DNA from: Pleodorina starrii
Lineage: Eukaryota > Chlorophyta > Chlorophyceae > Chlamydomonadales > Volvocaceae
Assembly: GCA_030267565.1 (NCBI GenBank)
Contig: BRXU01000001.1
Span: 7,136,001 to 7,200,000 of the forward strand
DNA: 64,000 nucleotides
Reading direction: 5' to 3'
Position 1 is the stretch's first letter. Every line of letters starts with the position of its first letter. A program made the position numbers and the translations under genes. Shown here piece by piece: positions 51,265-62,300 of this stretch. The notes beneath the pieces are model-generated. The model had not been told where the DNA came from. It saw only the letters and a program-made list of their open reading frames with translations, and did no database searches.

Positions 51265-54200
51265 TTGTGTCGCGAGTTCCTGGGCGGGGGGCTGCTGTAT
51301 CTGGAGGCGGGCGAGGCGCCGCCACGCAACGGCTCCGACGTGTTTCACCGTCACAGATCCTGTTCGTACTTTGTGTACGTCACAGGGGTGGAGCTGCCGG
51401 GTTACGCGGCGCTGGTGGACCCGGAGACCGGTGCGTGGAGGACCCACCGCACACATACACATACACATACACATGCACGCATGCATATGCACGCACGGAC
51501 GCACGGACGCACACGCGTGCACGCACGCGCAGATACCGACACGGACGCGCAGACACGCGCCGATGCAGGCGCACAGATGCGACTTTCACGCCGGGCGGTG
51601 TGTCTTCTCGGACAGGACGGGTCCGGGGGCGAGATGGCGGGCTCTGGATGGCGGTGTGAGGATGCGGTCGGTGGTCTGTCGGTGATTGGTGGGCGGGTGG
51701 TGCTGGATGGTGGGTGGGCAGTGGGTTTTGGAGGGTTACACGAGAGGAGGGGCGGAGGATGCAACGTGGGGTTCGGCGCCTAATCCGCCCCACGCACCTG
51801 GCTGTACCCGCCCGCTCAACTAACGTCGGCGTTTCTGTAAAAGGGGGCCGAAACCGTCAAGTCGAGCTGAAGGACGAACAGAGGAATGAAGAGATACGTA
51901 TCCATTGCCCTCCCTGGACTGCCCCCCACGAGCCCCAGGCCACTACACGCTGCTGGCCCCCCGGCTCCCGGAGGAGGCGTCGTACTGGGTGGGTGCCGTA
52001 CCCACCCTGGACCAGCTGCAAGAACAGTACGGCGCGGACAGGTGGGCGTCCAGACGACCGAATCACCCTCCGAGTCCGGATGTGGCAATGACACCGAGGT
52101 TACCATTGCCACAACCAGCCTCAGGGAAGCGGCCTGCGGGAGGGTTTAAGACATGCACTGCTTGGGCGTGTTGTTTCGTGTCTGGAGGGGCTCATCGCGC
52201 CACCATGCTGCATCCGGCTCTCAACGCCTGACTGGTTCTTACCCCATCTGGGGTTGCGTATCCTCCGGTGTCCGGTGCCTGACCTTCGCAGGGTTTGCTA
52301 CGTGGATGAGCTCAAGTCGCTGTTGGCGGCCCAGGGGTCTTCAACCCGCCAGCTTCACACACTGCCGACCACCGCGGAGAAGCTGGCGGGCAAGCTGCCG
52401 GAGGGTGAGCGAGGCAGTGCGTCTGTGAGGCTGTGGATGTGCGTGGAGCAGTGAACGTGCGTGGGGCCGTGGGCCCAGCCTGGCAGCGTTGATAAACGGG
52501 TCGCTGAGGGCCGGCAGGCCGGTAAAATGCTGGTTGTTGGAAGCCATTTAGCAGCATAAAGTAGTGCCAGTCCATTGTATGTACTCGTTGGAACTACGGG
52601 TTGTTGTGTTTTATTCGGGCACCGAAATCGATTACATGAAAGCCGCCCCCAGGACCAATCTCGAGCTGGGGCTCGACCAGCCAACCTCGTTGCAATCCAG
52701 CCCAACCCAGCCCAACGTAACGTACCGTGCACACGTACCCACATGCGCCCCTGTCCGGGCCGGTCCCGGCCCGACCCGACCCGCTGCTCTGCGTTTTTGT
52801 TCCCTCAGGCTGGCGGCTGCTGTCCGACCTGCTGCCCGCCACTCTGGACCGCTGCCGGGCGGCCAAGACGGACGGCGAGGTGGCCTGCCTGCTGGCTGCC
52901 AGCGTGGCTAGCGGGGGGGCGCACATGGACATGTGGAGGGCGTGCAGACCGGGTGGGTGGCGCGGGATGGAGCGGGCTTGGGGTGGGCTGGGCTGAGTGC
53001 GGGGATGCGGCAGTGCAGCCCGTTTTCCCTACCCACAACCCCACTCACTCACCCGCCCCTGCAGCTACCTTAGCCCCTCTGAGAAACCCCCGGGGGTCCC
53101 TCTCCTTGGAACCTCTCCGTCCCTTCGCTGCGGTATCTTCCTTCTTACTCCCCGGACCCGAATCCCAACCCACCCACCAGGCCTGCGCGAGTACCAGCTC
53201 GAGGCCGTGTTTTCTCTGTCCTCCCGCTGCCGTGGCGCACCGTCCCCCGGCTACCCGTCCATCGTGGGCTCGGGGCCCAACGCGGCGGTGATGCACTACG
53301 AGGCGGCGGACGGGCGCGTGGAGGCGGGGCACCTGGTGCTGGTGGACGCGGGGGCGGAGTGGAGGTGGGCGTGCGTGGGGTGGGGGTGGGGGGTAATGTG
53401 GGAGGGTATCGGGGAGGAGGGGCAAGGGCCTGCATGCGTCTGCGCCATCATGCAGAGCCAGCATGCCAGGTCCCGATACCCTGACCACAGCATTTTCCGT
53501 GCCGATTCGTTCGCAATGTTTTCCGTCGATGGACGGCCGGACGGACGAACGGACTGGATAACAGGCGGTGTGGCCGCTGCTGCCTCCTGTCCTCTGTAGG
53601 TGCTACACCGCCGACATCTCCCGTACCTTCCCCGCGTCGGGCCGCTTCGAGGGCGCTGCACGCGATCTGTACGGCACCGTACTGGCGGCGCAGCACGCGG
53701 CCCTGGACACGCTGGCGGCGGCGCCGCCACCGGGTACCGGCGGAGCGTCGCTGCAGGACGCCGACCGGGCTGCCCGGGTGGTGCTGCTGGAGGGGCTTCG
53801 GAGCATGGGATTGCTGCGGAGCGGTGCGGCGGCCGGCAACGGGTAGGTTTGGGGCCTACACCGGTCCAGGGAGGGCAGTTAAAATCCCGAAGGCAAGGCC
53901 CAGCAAAACCCTTTACACGCTCAAAACCCAACTTCGCAATCCAAACCCAGCTCGTATTCCACCTCCTCATGCTGATCTGGTTGCTGTCTGCTATCTGATA
54001 CGCCGCAGCAGCTGGTTGGAGGCGGCTCTGGATCTCAAGGTCGACCGCGTGTTTATGCCCCACGGCATCGGCCACCACCTCGGCCTGGACGTGCACGACG
54101 TCTCCGAAACCGGGCCCGTGCCCAAGGGCGCCGTACAACCCGGCCACGTGCTCACCGTTGAGCCGGGCGGCTACCTCATCCCGCCGCTGCTTGCGCGGGC

Positions 54201-54465
54201 GCGAGCCGACCCACGGGTCGCGCCCTTCGTCGATTTCGACGCAGCCGAGGCGCTCATCCGCGCCGGGCTGGGCGGCGTGCGGATCGAGGACAATGTGGTG
54301 GTGCTGGCGGAGGCGCCGGTTGCAGCGGCGGCGGCGACGGCGGGGCTCCAGGGGCGCTTGTTCAACTTGACGGTGGCGGCGGGTGTGGCCAAGGAGATGG
54401 CGGAAGTGGAGGAGGTGATGCGGCAGGAGTGGCGGCCGGAGGCGGCCATGGTGATGATGGGCTGA
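51265..54465 (+). CDS. Xaa-Pro dipeptidase/aminopeptidase (prolidase, peptidase family M24B; 5' exon unresolved)
   Basis: Seven consistent exons: 51265..51430, 51939..52041, 52292..52404, 52809..52952, 53181..53364, 53600..53842 and 54009..54465. They encode 469 residues after an unresolved N-terminus. The enzyme cleaves peptides with proline at the second position, using two metal ions. The N-terminal creatinase-like half includes SYFVYVTGVELPGYAALVDP and APRLPEEASYWVGAVPTLDQ. The catalytic pita-bread half has the five metal ligands: Asp in LVLVDAGAEW, Asp in YTADISRTFP, His in HGIGHHLGLDVHD, Glu in LTVEPGGYL and Glu in VRIEDNVVV. RPGLREYQLEA and YPSIVGSGPNAAVMHYE are also typical of prolidases. 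The start exon must end in phase 0 upstream of 51265. The frame with RFRMLSVADQFRETRQ at 50900-50960 is a candidate, but I find no good donor. Confidence 0.9.
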
Positions 54466-54722
54466 GGTGGGCGGCGAGGAGATGAGCGGTCTGGGGGGGC
54501 CGTGCTTACGTTGGGGTTTTTGGTGCAGTGCGCAGAGCGGAGAGGAGCGGAGAGACGAGAGTGGAGTGTTGCGGAGCAGAACTCAGTGGGGCCGTCAGGA
54601 CTTGTAGAGGGTAGTAGGCGGTCGACGCCGCAGCCTCTACCGGGTCCCGGAAGGAGAGTTCGACCTCACTGGGAGTCCCACGCGCGCTGGACGGTTTTGG
54701 GTTACTAAAGGAGCTTAGGTTC

Positions 54723-54727
54723 TGTAA
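54723..54727 (+). terminator. Poly(A) signal TGTAA for the M24 peptidase
   Basis: TGTAA lies 258 bases after the stop at 54465. Confidence 0.6.
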
Positions 54728-55112
54728 GTAGCATCCGCGCAGCGGCACTGCAGCGCAAGACAGGAATGTAGGGGCGCGAGAGATGACGAAGAGGCGGGCA
54801 GGCGGACCTGTACAGTACGGCGGTATGAGGCCATCCGCAAGACAGACACCGCATCGTTACGCTGAGGCCGTGTCCATCATTTAGCATGGGATAAGGCAAT
54901 TACGGTTCGGATACGTTCTGAAGTGTAGCACGTGCCATCCCCAGCACGGCGAGAGCTCCAGTGGCGCTTAGCCGAGGGCGGCTTGCTACGGCGTTAGGCA
55001 GGTGACAGAAACACTCCCCATGTGGGGTAGGCGCCAACCTTATGGACGGTGAATGCTGTGCGACGCGGCTGATCCAATTGCCAGCCGGGCACATATCGGT
55101 AAGCGGAGGGCA

Positions 55113-55117
55113 TTACA
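55113..55117 (-). terminator. Poly(A) signal TGTAA for the CAP-domain gene
   Basis: TTACA on plus lies about 440 bases beyond the stop at 55556. Confidence 0.55.
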
Positions 55118-55555
55118 CACGGCCCGCTTTTCACAAGTTGTGCGATGTACCGGTACCTTACCGGTATTGCGTTTGCCGGACAAGTAACGAAATGCCATGC
55201 GCCGGTCAATGGACGCATCATCTGCCGATGTGAACAGCCCCGCTACGCCTTTCCGTCATGATTGTATGTACGTCTACTGAGTGACTAGCACAAACAAACG
55301 ACAAAGCTCATTACGCTATTGCTACCACGTATGCAGTACCGTAAGCAGCGTACATGAGCTTAACTGCCACTTCACGCATCGGTACAACGACGGGGCGCAT
55401 ACGCTATTGCCGTACAGACGTACCACCATGCTGTGCCGCACTTTGCCCCCTCCTCATCGCACCGCCCCAGATCGGCCCTAGAAACACCCACTCGCATGGC
55501 TTCTCGCCAAAACAGCACAAGCATTCCCGTCTCTCCTTCCTCGAGGGCGCCATGC

Positions 55556-57760
55556 TCACGAGCGCGGCGGAAGCACGTTGCTGGCGTACTGCCCCTGGAC
55601 GTTGCCTGGAGGGTAGTAGCGGCAGACGTGGAACTGCGCGCCGCCGCTGCACGACGTTACAGCGCACCCCACGTCGGTGGTCGCCACCCACACCATCTGC
55701 GCGGCAGGCCGACAGGCAGACAGGGTATGTATGTAGGTTGATGGGTGGATGAGTTCAACGCGCAGGCGGGCTGCCGAATGCACGACAGAGGGACGGATCT
55801 TTCAGGGCGCCCGAGGACAACATTTACCTGACGCGGAAAGCAACCAACACGTGGTTCCTTGCATTAAGCGCATACCACTCTACCACAACTGCTGCAACGG
55901 TAACCTTGCAAAGGTCGTGCTGCAACGAGCGCCTGTGCGCGCGAGAACAGAATCAAATGAAACCCGCCCGACTCATGGATCCCGAGCCCGCCACTCGCCC
56001 AGCCCGGCACCCCGCGAGTCCCGCCCGACCCAGATGACCCGTAGCGGGGTAATCTGCGTGCGGGAAACGCCCGCAAACCCGCAAACCTACTTCGGCCCGG
56101 TCAACTCAAATTCCAGCCCAATCCCACCTGCGTGAAATGCCCCACGGAGTGCCAGTCGGAAGGCTGGGAGGCGCCGTAGGCATAGCCGGAGCTCTCCGAG
56201 TAGTAGGCGTCGATAACGCTGTTAGTGTCGGGGTAACCCCACGCAAGGTTCTCGCCCTGGCCCGTCACCGCATTGTTGGCGTGCTCGAACACGCAGCGGT
56301 TGGCCCACGCTTGTGCATCGGCTGCCAGCGAGGACGACCAGCGCAGTGCCGGCGTGGAGGTGTGGCGCGCACGGTAGTAGTTGTGACGATCCAGCGTTTG
56401 CTGCGCGAAGGCGGCTGAGTGATGATGTGGGTCGGCGCGGGACGGGGAGATGTGGCAAGGGGCGGAGGCGGAGGCGGGGCGATGTGGGTCGGGCGGGGAG
56501 GTTCAGGGGCAAGCCGGCAAGAAGGGAAAGCGCTTGCGGCAATGTGGGTCGGGACCGCGGGGCTGAGATGTGGGAAGATCAAGGCGCCGGAAAGCGACGC
56601 TCAAGGGGACGGCGCGCGACCAAGCGTCGCATGACGGACACATGCCACAGTCCAGCCCAAAAGAGCGTCAACGTTGCTCTTTGGGACAACGAATGCCCTG
56701 GTTTTAGTTGTGCCACTTCAAAGCCAGGTTTGCGGCGGTGGCGCCGCCCCACATCGCAACAATAGGACAAGCGCAGGGGCAGCCGAATCATAAGCGCGTT
56801 TCCCCCTCTCCCCGCACAAGTTCGTTTGGACCCCGCGCTTACATAGACCCGACGACGAAGACGGCGTGCTTGTGGTCGGCGCGGTGGTGGCCGCCGGCTG
56901 GACTTGTTGTTGTTGCTGCTGCTGCTGGGGTTGCGATACCTGTGACTGTTGTTGTTGGCTCCCTGCAAATGCAGATAGACCAAGACGGATTGTGTTTGCT
57001 TACTGGTAACAAGCAAGTGATAACAAGCAAGTGATAACAAGCAGGCATTCCGCAGTCACCCCTGAAGCAGCGTACCTTGCTGGGTCGTCTGCTGCTGGCC
57101 GTTGCTGCCGAAATTAGAGCCCGAAAGCAGACCGTTCACCATCGAATTGAAAGCATCGATCTTTGCCTGCTGGCTGCTTGAAAATTGGGTTTGCTGCTGC
57201 GAAAGCGAAGCCAAATTGAGCCCAGCGGACTGCGCAGTCTGCTCGGCGGCCGCCGGCACAGCGGCAGCGGTGGACGAAATTACGCAAGACGCGCCGTTCT
57301 CCCAGCCCCAAAGCCGGCCGCTTGCGTCTGGAACAGCGCTTGAGAGCAAAATGGCGGAGGAACAGGTTGGCGTGCTGTCCCCGGTGGCCTTAGCAGATGC
57401 GGAGCTGCTGGAAGAAGACGCGGAAGCCGAGGCTGAGGCTGTCCCGTCCGATGACGTGGAAGACGCTGACGCCCAAGCTTGCTGAAGTGCGCGGCGCGGG
57501 GCGGATCCTGGCGCAGCGAGGGGGTCAAACGTAAGTGCGTGTCTCAAGGTGCACAATAAACTTTCGTCTGGAAATTGGTTGTAATAACGAGCTACAGAGA
57601 TGCCCGAAACAAATCGCGCCCGCGGGCGGCTTGGAGGACTCCCGGCAGAGCCTTGGGCAACGAGGGCTCGCTGACCTTGTTCGGGGGCGCCAAGAGCGCA
57701 AGCTGCCAGAAGCAGCGGAACGATCGCCAAGCCGACAGCTGAGCACGTGCGACAGGCCAT
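55556..57760 (-). CDS. Secreted CAP/SCP (PR-1-like) domain protein with Ser/Gln-rich linker
   Basis: Five exons on minus: 57676..57760, 57076..57507, 56843..56962, 56128..56414 and 55556..55696. They total 1065 bases, 354 residues. A signal peptide (VGLAIVPLLLAACALGAPEQ) indicates secretion. A Ser/Ala-rich segment with a few cysteines and a Gln-rich segment (SQVSQPQQQQQQQQVQ) form a long linker. The CAP domain (about 212 to the end) shows QQTLDRHNYYRARH, GQGENLAWGYPDTNSVIDAY, DWHSVGHFTQMVWVATTDVG and FHVCRYYPPGNVQGQY, including the conserved HFTQ, GENLA and C-terminal YYPPGN motifs. CAP proteins act in cell walls and defence, often binding lipid. In algae they are probably matrix proteins. 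The first intron (57508..57675) is 168 bases with no stop in frame, so a retained form would add 56 residues. Confidence 0.92.
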
Positions 57761-59396
57761 TTGCAGATCTTAGCAGCCGACGAAAGCCAGACAAGGGGGC
57801 CTTCTGTAATAAATAGGGAGTGATCACGAAGATAGGTTGGCTAAATTTTCGGTGTACCAAGGACCCTGCTTCACAGAAGGTTGAATAGAGGAAACAACAA
57901 TTTGGGTTGCGCCTTTAAGGGGCCGACGAACGTACGGCCGGCCCTGGCCGCCGGCCGCCTGCCGCCCTACTGGGTCTGGTCCTCCCTTCTCAGGAATTGG
58001 CTTCTGCGCGGCACAAAGTTTTCTTTGTGTTGCTGTTAGTTAGGGGCGATCGGTACATGAGTATTTGGGAAAAAGGCACCCCACAGATCTAGAGCGAGCG
58101 CGCCATTTTTGCATGCGCACAATTCTGCACATTTGCCTTCAATGTCAGGCCTCCAGTTTCCACTAAAATTTAGTCCGCATTATCTGCTCTGTGCATTTGT
58201 GCATATAAAGCGTATTAACGCCATCGGCTGAAATTCAATCAGGTTCAATCCCGCATAACTCCCTGCAACGACACATTGGACATTGCAAACGCTAATCGTG
58301 CTGGGTCTGGAATGCCGCATGGAGGCCTGCTCATCTTACGGATGAGCAGCTTCGTGCTTACACCCGATAACTGACCCCTGGGTCGTCTCGTAGACCGCGG
58401 ATTTAAATACTGGAACAAGACAGGCCATCATAAGCGACATTGCTGAGTATTGAATGTATTCATTATAATAAAAGTGATTCGATTGTCTTGGGAGGTTGGG
58501 TCGTTTCCAGCCATGCGATGCCCAGTCGCTGGCCAGGCCAGGCCAGGCTGTGCTAGCTTGCTTGGCTGCTGCACCTCTCAGAGGACCTTGCTCTCGGAAG
58601 TCGCCTCGTCAATGCGAACCAACCAATCAGGATGCGATGATTACAAGGGGAACCGCTTTTCAGGGCGCACCGCAATTGAACCAATTAGATCAATCCTTGA
58701 TGCCGAAGCCGCCGATAAAATGCGTTCGAGGTGAGATTCTTTTTCGGGGCAGTTAATCAATGCTGCTGAACTCGAAGTCACGGACCTCCTCCCCCAAAAC
58801 CTTCCCTGGGGAACTCCTACCTGAGGCTCTCGGCCTGGTTTGGCTGCGGCATCCCACGGCCTGAGGCTCCCGCACCAGCTAGGTACAGGATATTATGCCA
58901 AATTCCTTGTTTGGCACGCAGCGAGACAGTTGGTGGTTGAAAACGAAGGATATCGCGGTCGCGCTGACGCAATAAACATCCCAAATACCTGGCGAGATCA
59001 AAGGCAACCGCAAGCTATGCTGTGAAAACAAGGAGGCAGGCGATCTTTGGGTATTTTGCTGCGCTCCAGACGGTCATACAAGCGCGGATTTCGGAGGAGT
59101 ACGACCTGCGGCACATTTTTGCAATTGTACTTAAACCCCTTTCTCAGGTCCACAAACTCCACCTGAGTTGCTGTCTGCACCAAATCGTGATTTTTCTAAA
59201 TTTATTTAGCGCTTGGATAACCGCATTTAGGGGCAGCGGCCTGCCTTCTGCGTCAGCGAAGGTGCGCTAATCCGCTGAGGTGATCACGCCAGCTTATCGG
59301 CTCTCTTCACTGCTCCTTCCTGTCAACTCTAGAATAGTAAATTATATCAGCTGGCGGCAGATTTGGGTTGTAAGGGAACGACGTTATCGGGCCAAA
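57761..59396. other. Divergent intergenic region
   Basis: 1.6 kb between the CAP gene (minus) and the matrix glycoprotein gene (plus). It is AT-richer than the genes, with CATATAAAG near 58202. It should contain both promoters. The open frames at 58450-58756 and 58840-59025 show no gene-like features. Confidence 0.45.
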
Positions 59397-62300
59397 ATGG
59401 CTGGCTGTCCTCTCCGACGGCCGGCCGTTCTGCTCCTCGTCGCCCTGGCCTGCGTTGCCACAACCTCAGCAGCGGGTGCGGCCTATTCATCGTCGTCAAC
59501 AGGAAGCAGCAACAGCAACAGCGTTCGCGATGTTAGGGGCCGGCTTCGCGGTACGCACAGCTTTGTTGCGCCAGCAGCTGCTGCTGGGCGCGCGGCCGAG
59601 GACATTCCGCCGCGCTCCATCATCACCAGCGCCAGCAGGGGCTCGCAGCGCAAGCTTCTTGCTGATACCAAAGCTCAACAGCAGCAGCAGCAGCAGCAGC
59701 AGAAGCAGCCATCGGCCTCTTCGGGCGGCAGTTCGGTGGATCTGTACTCATGCGTCGCGACTGCGCTCGACCTCAAGTCCCAGAACCCCAACAGCACGGT
59801 AACTTGCTTGATCATTTATAGTCGGGTCAGAACAACGTGAACAGAACGACGTGAACGTCCACGCGATCTTCGCTCGATCCAGTTTTTTGGCATGCATGGC
59901 ACGCTATTTGCTAGATCTACCGGAAAGTCGCGCCGTTGCGGCGTTGACTTGCTACCCTTCCCCTAACCCATCCATACCCTTCCCCTAACCCCATCCAATC
60001 GCAGGTGACCTTCTCCCTTCCGCCCGATGTTGTGCCACCCGCGGCTAGCTCCACCGGCAACGGCTTCTCCGCAGCCACTGAGACCGACGCGAGCACCGGG
60101 GGCACCACGGCATCGTCTCTTGAGGGCCCGGCACCAACGGTCCTCGCCAACACCACCACGGGCAGTTACTACACGGCGGCTATCGAGGTGCGTGCGTGCG
60201 TGTGTGTGTGTGTGTGTGTGCAGGGAGGTTGCGCGGTCGGCGGGTGGCGCATCGCGCGCAGACTTAATATTGCTGACCTGCTCAGGAGAAGAGAATCTGG
60301 GTCGCAGATCCACAGTTACAGTATGTCACATGCACACTGGGGACATGCCGGCGGCCTCGAAAGCACCACGCCATGCGTGCGAAAATACCGCCGTTAAGAC
60401 TTTGCGAACAGCAACCTCTGCTCGATAGCTGGTTTACATGTCCCCGCAAGAGTAGGTCTTGCAAACCCAGTTCGCCGGTCTCTTCATGAATGTGGGTCAG
60501 CCGAAATTGGCTGACAAGGTAGGCGCACTTTCGCCATCTGGGCTCGGCTAAGAACAGGGCCGCAACCTCTGCTCGATAGCTGGTTTACATGTCCCCGCAA
60601 GAGTAGGTCTTGCAAACCCAGTTCGCCGGTCTCTTCATGAATGTGGGTCAGCCGAAATTGGCTGACAAGGTAGGCGCACTTTCGCCATCTGGGCTCGGCT
60701 AAGAACAGGGCCGCAACCTCTGCTCGATAGCTGGTTTGCATGTCCCCGCAAGAGTAGGGCTTGCAAACCCAGTTCGCCGGTCTCTTCATGAATGTGGGTC
60801 AGCCGAAATTGCTGCAAGGTAGGGGCACTTTCGCCATCTGGGTCGGCTGAGAACAGGGCCGTGAAATGTCCCTCCATCTGCGACCATTTCCAGGTCCTTT
60901 AGACTTGAAGCCTTGTTTTTTTCTCGTGCCCTCGAACTGCCCTGCGCCTGCTTGTCTGCGATGCATACATGTCCTACGAGGATGAGGGTAACGCTTTTGT
61001 GTGCATGTTTCGGCGCCCGTAGGACGACTCTGTGGCGCTACTGCGGATGCTGATCCAAGTGATGCGACAGAACCCCGGCTCCAGCATCACTGTCACGCTC
61101 CAAGACACCGCCGCGCCGGCGCCTGGAAAGGCACCATTGCAGGTGTTCGTATTGCTAGAGGGCGCCTTCAGCGGGGTGTACGGAACGCCCACCATCAACC
61201 TGAGCAACAATACTGTGCCCACGTCGCCACCGTCGTACGCTTCGCAGCCGCCAGCTGCGTCCTCCAGCCCGCCGGCATTCCCTGAGGCTTCGCAGCCGCC
61301 TTCGCCCTGGCCTGCGTCGCCGTCGGTGCCGCCGCCGCCGTCTTACGCTTCGCAGCCGCCAGCTCCGTCCTCCAGCCCGCCGGCATCCCCTGAGGCTTCG
61401 CAGCCGCCTTCGCCCTGGCCCGCGTCGCCGTCGGTGCCGCCGCCGCCGTCGTACGCTTCGCAGCCGCCAGCTCCGTCCTCCAGCCCGCCGGCATCCCCTG
61501 AGGCTTTGCAGCCGCCTTCGCCCTGGCCTGCGTCGCCGTCGGCGTCGCTGCCGCCGTCGTACGCTTCGCAGCCGTCAGCTCCGTTCTCCAGCCCGCCGGC
61601 CTCCCCTGAGGCTTCGCAGCCGCCTTCGCCCTGGCCCGCGTCGCCGTCGGTGCCGCCGCCGCCGTCGTACGCTTCGCAGCCGCCAGCTCCGTCCTCCAGC
61701 CCGCCGGCATCCCCTGAGGCTTCGCAGCCGCCTTCGCCCTGGCCCGCGTCGCCGTCGGTGCCGCCGCCGCCGTCGTACGCTTCGCAGCCACCAGCTCCGT
61801 CCTCAAGCCCGCCGGCATCCCCTGAGGCTTCGCAGCCGCCTTCGCCCTGGCCCGCGTCGCCGTCGGTGCCGCCGCCGCCGTCGTACGCTTCGCAGCCGCC
61901 AGCTCCGTCCTCCAGACCGCCGGCATCCCCTGAGGCTTCGCAGCCGCCTTCGCCCTGGCCTGCGTCGCCGTCGGTGCCGCCGCCGCCGTCGTACGCTTCC
62001 CAGCCGCCAGCTCCGTCATCCAGCCCGCCGGCCTCCCCTGAGGCTTCGCAGCCGCCTTCGCCCTGGCCTGCGTCGCCGTCGGTGCCGCCGCCGCCGTCGT
62101 ACGCTTCGCAGCCGCCAGCTCCGTCCTCCAGCCCGCCGGCATCCCCTGAGGCTTCGCAGCCGCCTTCGCCCCAGCCTGCGTCGCCGTCGGCGTCGCTGCC
62201 GCCGTCGTACGCTTCGCAGCCGCCAGCTGCGTCCTCAAGCCCGCCGGCATCCCCTGAGGCTTCGCAGCCGCCTTCGCCCTGGCCCGCGTCGCCGTCGGTG

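Larger units (their letters stand above)
54466..55555. other. Convergent 3' region
   Basis: 3' UTR of the M24 peptidase from the left and of the CAP protein from the right (TGTAA on minus at 55113-55117). Between their signals about 380 bases hold nothing I recognise. Confidence 0.5.

Noticed and set aside
60412..60862. Regular repeats considered as a CRISPR-like array
   Set aside because: Units are contiguous 151-bp tandem repeats without distinct spacers, in a nuclear intron.
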